DNA of 43,615 nucleotides, taken from positions 1 through 43,615 of the forward strand of contig JBHJHK010000128.1 in the NCBI GenBank assembly GCA_050330975.1. The letters are read 5' to 3'. Both the position numbers and the translations under genes were made by a program. The notes under the pieces are model-generated. The model was not told the origin of the DNA and did no database searches. It was given only the letters and a program-made list of their open reading frames with translations. The stretch is from JBHJHK01 sp050330975. Lineage in GTDB: Bacteria > Pseudomonadota > Gammaproteobacteria > Competibacterales > Competibacteraceae. Positions 42,338-43,615 of this stretch are shown in pieces; the stretch's first letter is position 1, and each line of letters starts with the position of its first letter.

Positions 42338-43615
42338 TACCCATCTGCCGTCTCGGCACCATTGGCCGGTTGGCCCTGTTAATCCCCGGGATTTTGGGGG
42401 CGCTGGGGGCTTCGGGGGAGGTCACTCAACCCAAGGCCGCCATCGACTACGACATCATTTACGTACGCCAACCTCGCCCCCATGGAGACCGGCAACCCCG
42501 TTGGCCCGACTTCGAGCGTCCTTACCACGCCGAGCCCGGATCCGATTTGGTGCTGCTGCGCCCCGACGGCAGCGAGCGCATCCTCGCCGACACCACAGAA
42601 GACGCCGTCATCGATCCGGCCATATCCTTCGATGGCCGGCAGGTGTTTTTTGCCGTCCTCTATCGCCCCGACGAGGACATCGGCCGCAATCCCCACAAAT
42701 CCGGGGGAGCCGATTTGTTTCGCCTGAATATCGCCACCGGTCGCGGCCGACAGCTGACCTTCGACGGCCGCGATGGGGTTTTCAATACCGGACCTTGGCC
42801 ATTGCCGGGTGACCGCTTGGTGTGGACCAGCACTCGCTCCGAGCTCAAGGCTGTCAAGGCGAGACGTCGCTGGGTCAGCCAACTGTGGACCATGGACCTC
42901 GACGGTACCAATGTCGAACGCATCACTCCCATGACCCACCAAAGTGTCCTCCATCCCATGGTCCTCAAGGATGGGCGCATCGCTTTCTCCACCATGGAGG
43001 GCCAGGGCAACCGCTCCATGCAGCTGTGGGGGGTATGGGCCATCTATCCCGACGGTCGCCACTGGGAGCCACTGATGTCGGCGTTCAATCGCGGCAACGG
43101 CTTCCACTTCATGACCCAGTTGTCCCAGGGGAACCTGGTGGTCAACGACTACTACCGCCTCAACAACTTCGGTTTTGGCTCGTTGTATCGCTTTCCCGCC
43201 AGCTCCAACTACGGCACCCCCTTTTTCCACGGCGCCGATGGGGGTGAAGGTTTTATCACCAATCGCTACGGCAAGGCGCTTCCCTTTGCGCCCCGGGGCA
43301 CGGTCGATTTAGCACCCTGGGCAAACTCTTCCGATCAGCCCGCTCGAAAGCCCAAGGGCTGTGAGGATAACGCCTGTCGGGTGGGCAAACTCACCCACCC
43401 AAGCGCTGCCCCCGACAACGACCTTCTGGTGGTGTGGTCGCCGGGCTCGGTCAACGCCAAGGGACACCAACTGCCATGGCCCGATAGCGGGCTGTACATC
43501 ATCGACCAGGGCGAGCCCGTGGCGAGCCCCAAAGAGCTATATCTCGTCAAGAACGACCCCGCCTACAGCGAAGCCTGGCCCCGGGCGGTGCTGCCCTACC
43601 GAGATATCTACGGTG
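42334..43615 (+). CDS. Secreted TolB/PD40-type beta-propeller protein (3' end beyond window)
   Basis: Open to the window edge, 427 codons seen. ATG 42334 has GGAGG upstream and overlaps the previous stop. Signal peptide: hydrophobic LALLIPGILGALGASGEV. The mature part has blade-like PD40 repeats: SDLVLLRPDGSERILADT, DPAISFDGRQVFFAVLYRP, ADLFRLNIATGRGRQLTFDG, QLWTMDLDGTNVERITPMTH, LWGVWAIYPDGRHWEPLM. Two Cys (KGCEDNACRV) near residue 350 may form a disulfide. The order of segments reminds me of the group named after the hydrazine synthase alpha subunit (HzsA-related), but no heme motif CxxCH is present in what is visible. Confidence 0.8.
   Translation, partial: MIPICRLGTIGRLALLIPGILGALGASGEVTQPKAAIDYDIIYVRQPRPHGDRQPRWPDFERPYHAEPGSDLVLLRPDGSERILADTTEDAVIDPAISFDGRQVFFAVLYRPDEDIGRNPHKSGGADLFRLNIATGRGRQLTFDGRDGVFNTGPWPLPGDRLVWTSTRSELKAVKARRRWVSQLWTMDLDGTNVERITPMTHQSVLHPMVLKDGRIAFSTMEGQGNRSMQLWGVWAIYPDGRHWEPLMSAFNRGNGFHFMTQLSQGNLVVNDYYRLNNFGFGSLYRFPASSNYGTPFFHGADGGEGFITNRYGKALPFAPRGTVDLAPWANSSDQPARKPKGCEDNACRVGKLTHPSAAPDNDLLVVWSPGSVNAKGHQLPWPDSGLYIIDQGEPVASPKELYLVKNDPAYSEAWPRAVLPYRDIYG

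Overview
The window is high-GC chromosomal DNA from a Gram-negative bacterium, almost certainly a proteobacterium. LPS genes (kdsA, kdsD), a TamB-type outer-membrane assembly protein, recJ beside an rpfE-type gene, pqqB and a class II DAHP synthase all fit. The class is not safe to assign: some genes look gammaproteobacterial (rpfE-recJ, a Tus-like protein), others alphaproteobacterial (the 24 kb P-loop ATPase). Genes are densely packed, often with 4-bp GTGA/ATGA stop-start overlaps, and no gap between genes exceeds about 250 bp. I saw no rRNA, tRNA, CRISPR array, transposase or prophage.

Layout. (1) 1-5.3 kb, plus strand: a peptide/nickel-type ABC importer (binding protein cut by the window edge, two permeases, two ATPases). 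(2) 5.35-7.7 kb: a visibly lower-GC insert with a (CA6)n tract, an NHL beta-propeller gene broken by one in-frame TAA, and an unknown exported protein. (3) 7.8-9.4 kb, plus: hot-dog thioesterase, SGNH-like hydrolase, MAPEG membrane protein. (4) 9.5-14.6 kb, minus: a complete oleABCD cluster for head-to-head long-chain olefin synthesis, followed by a PTPS/QueD-like gene. (5) 14.8-21.3 kb, minus: tamB-like gene overlapping an isolated pqqB, then class II DAHP synthase. (6) 21.5-25.6 kb, minus: an unknown 661-aa protein, a P-loop ATPase and a TraB/GumN protein. (7) 25.7-28.3 kb, plus: an 888-aa CoA-binding/ATP-grasp/GNAT fusion. (8) 28.4-32.5 kb, minus: hom-rpfE-recJ, chained by GTGA overlaps. 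(9) 32.7-34.1 kb, plus: a Mth938-like protein and a homologue of the replication terminator protein Tus, with a tandem repeat in its promoter region. (10) 34.1-37.2 kb, minus: kdsD-kdsA-serS. (11) 37.3-41.3 kb, minus: GtrA flippase, GT2, sulfotransferase and GT39, which look like a polyprenyl-phosphate-sugar surface glycosylation cassette. (12) 41.5 kb to the end, plus: a GNAT-like protein translationally coupled to a secreted beta-propeller protein that runs off the window.

How they fit together: ole genes turn two fatty acyl-CoAs into an alkene; kdsD/kdsA feed Kdo for lipid A-core while the Gtr-like cassette probably decorates a surface glycan; hom and DAHP synthase are entry steps of threonine/methionine and aromatic synthesis. 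The observations I rate highest are the Tus homologue with candidate Ter-like repeats, the intact ole cluster, the 43-bp perfect palindrome inside tamB, and the single nonsense codon in the propeller gene.
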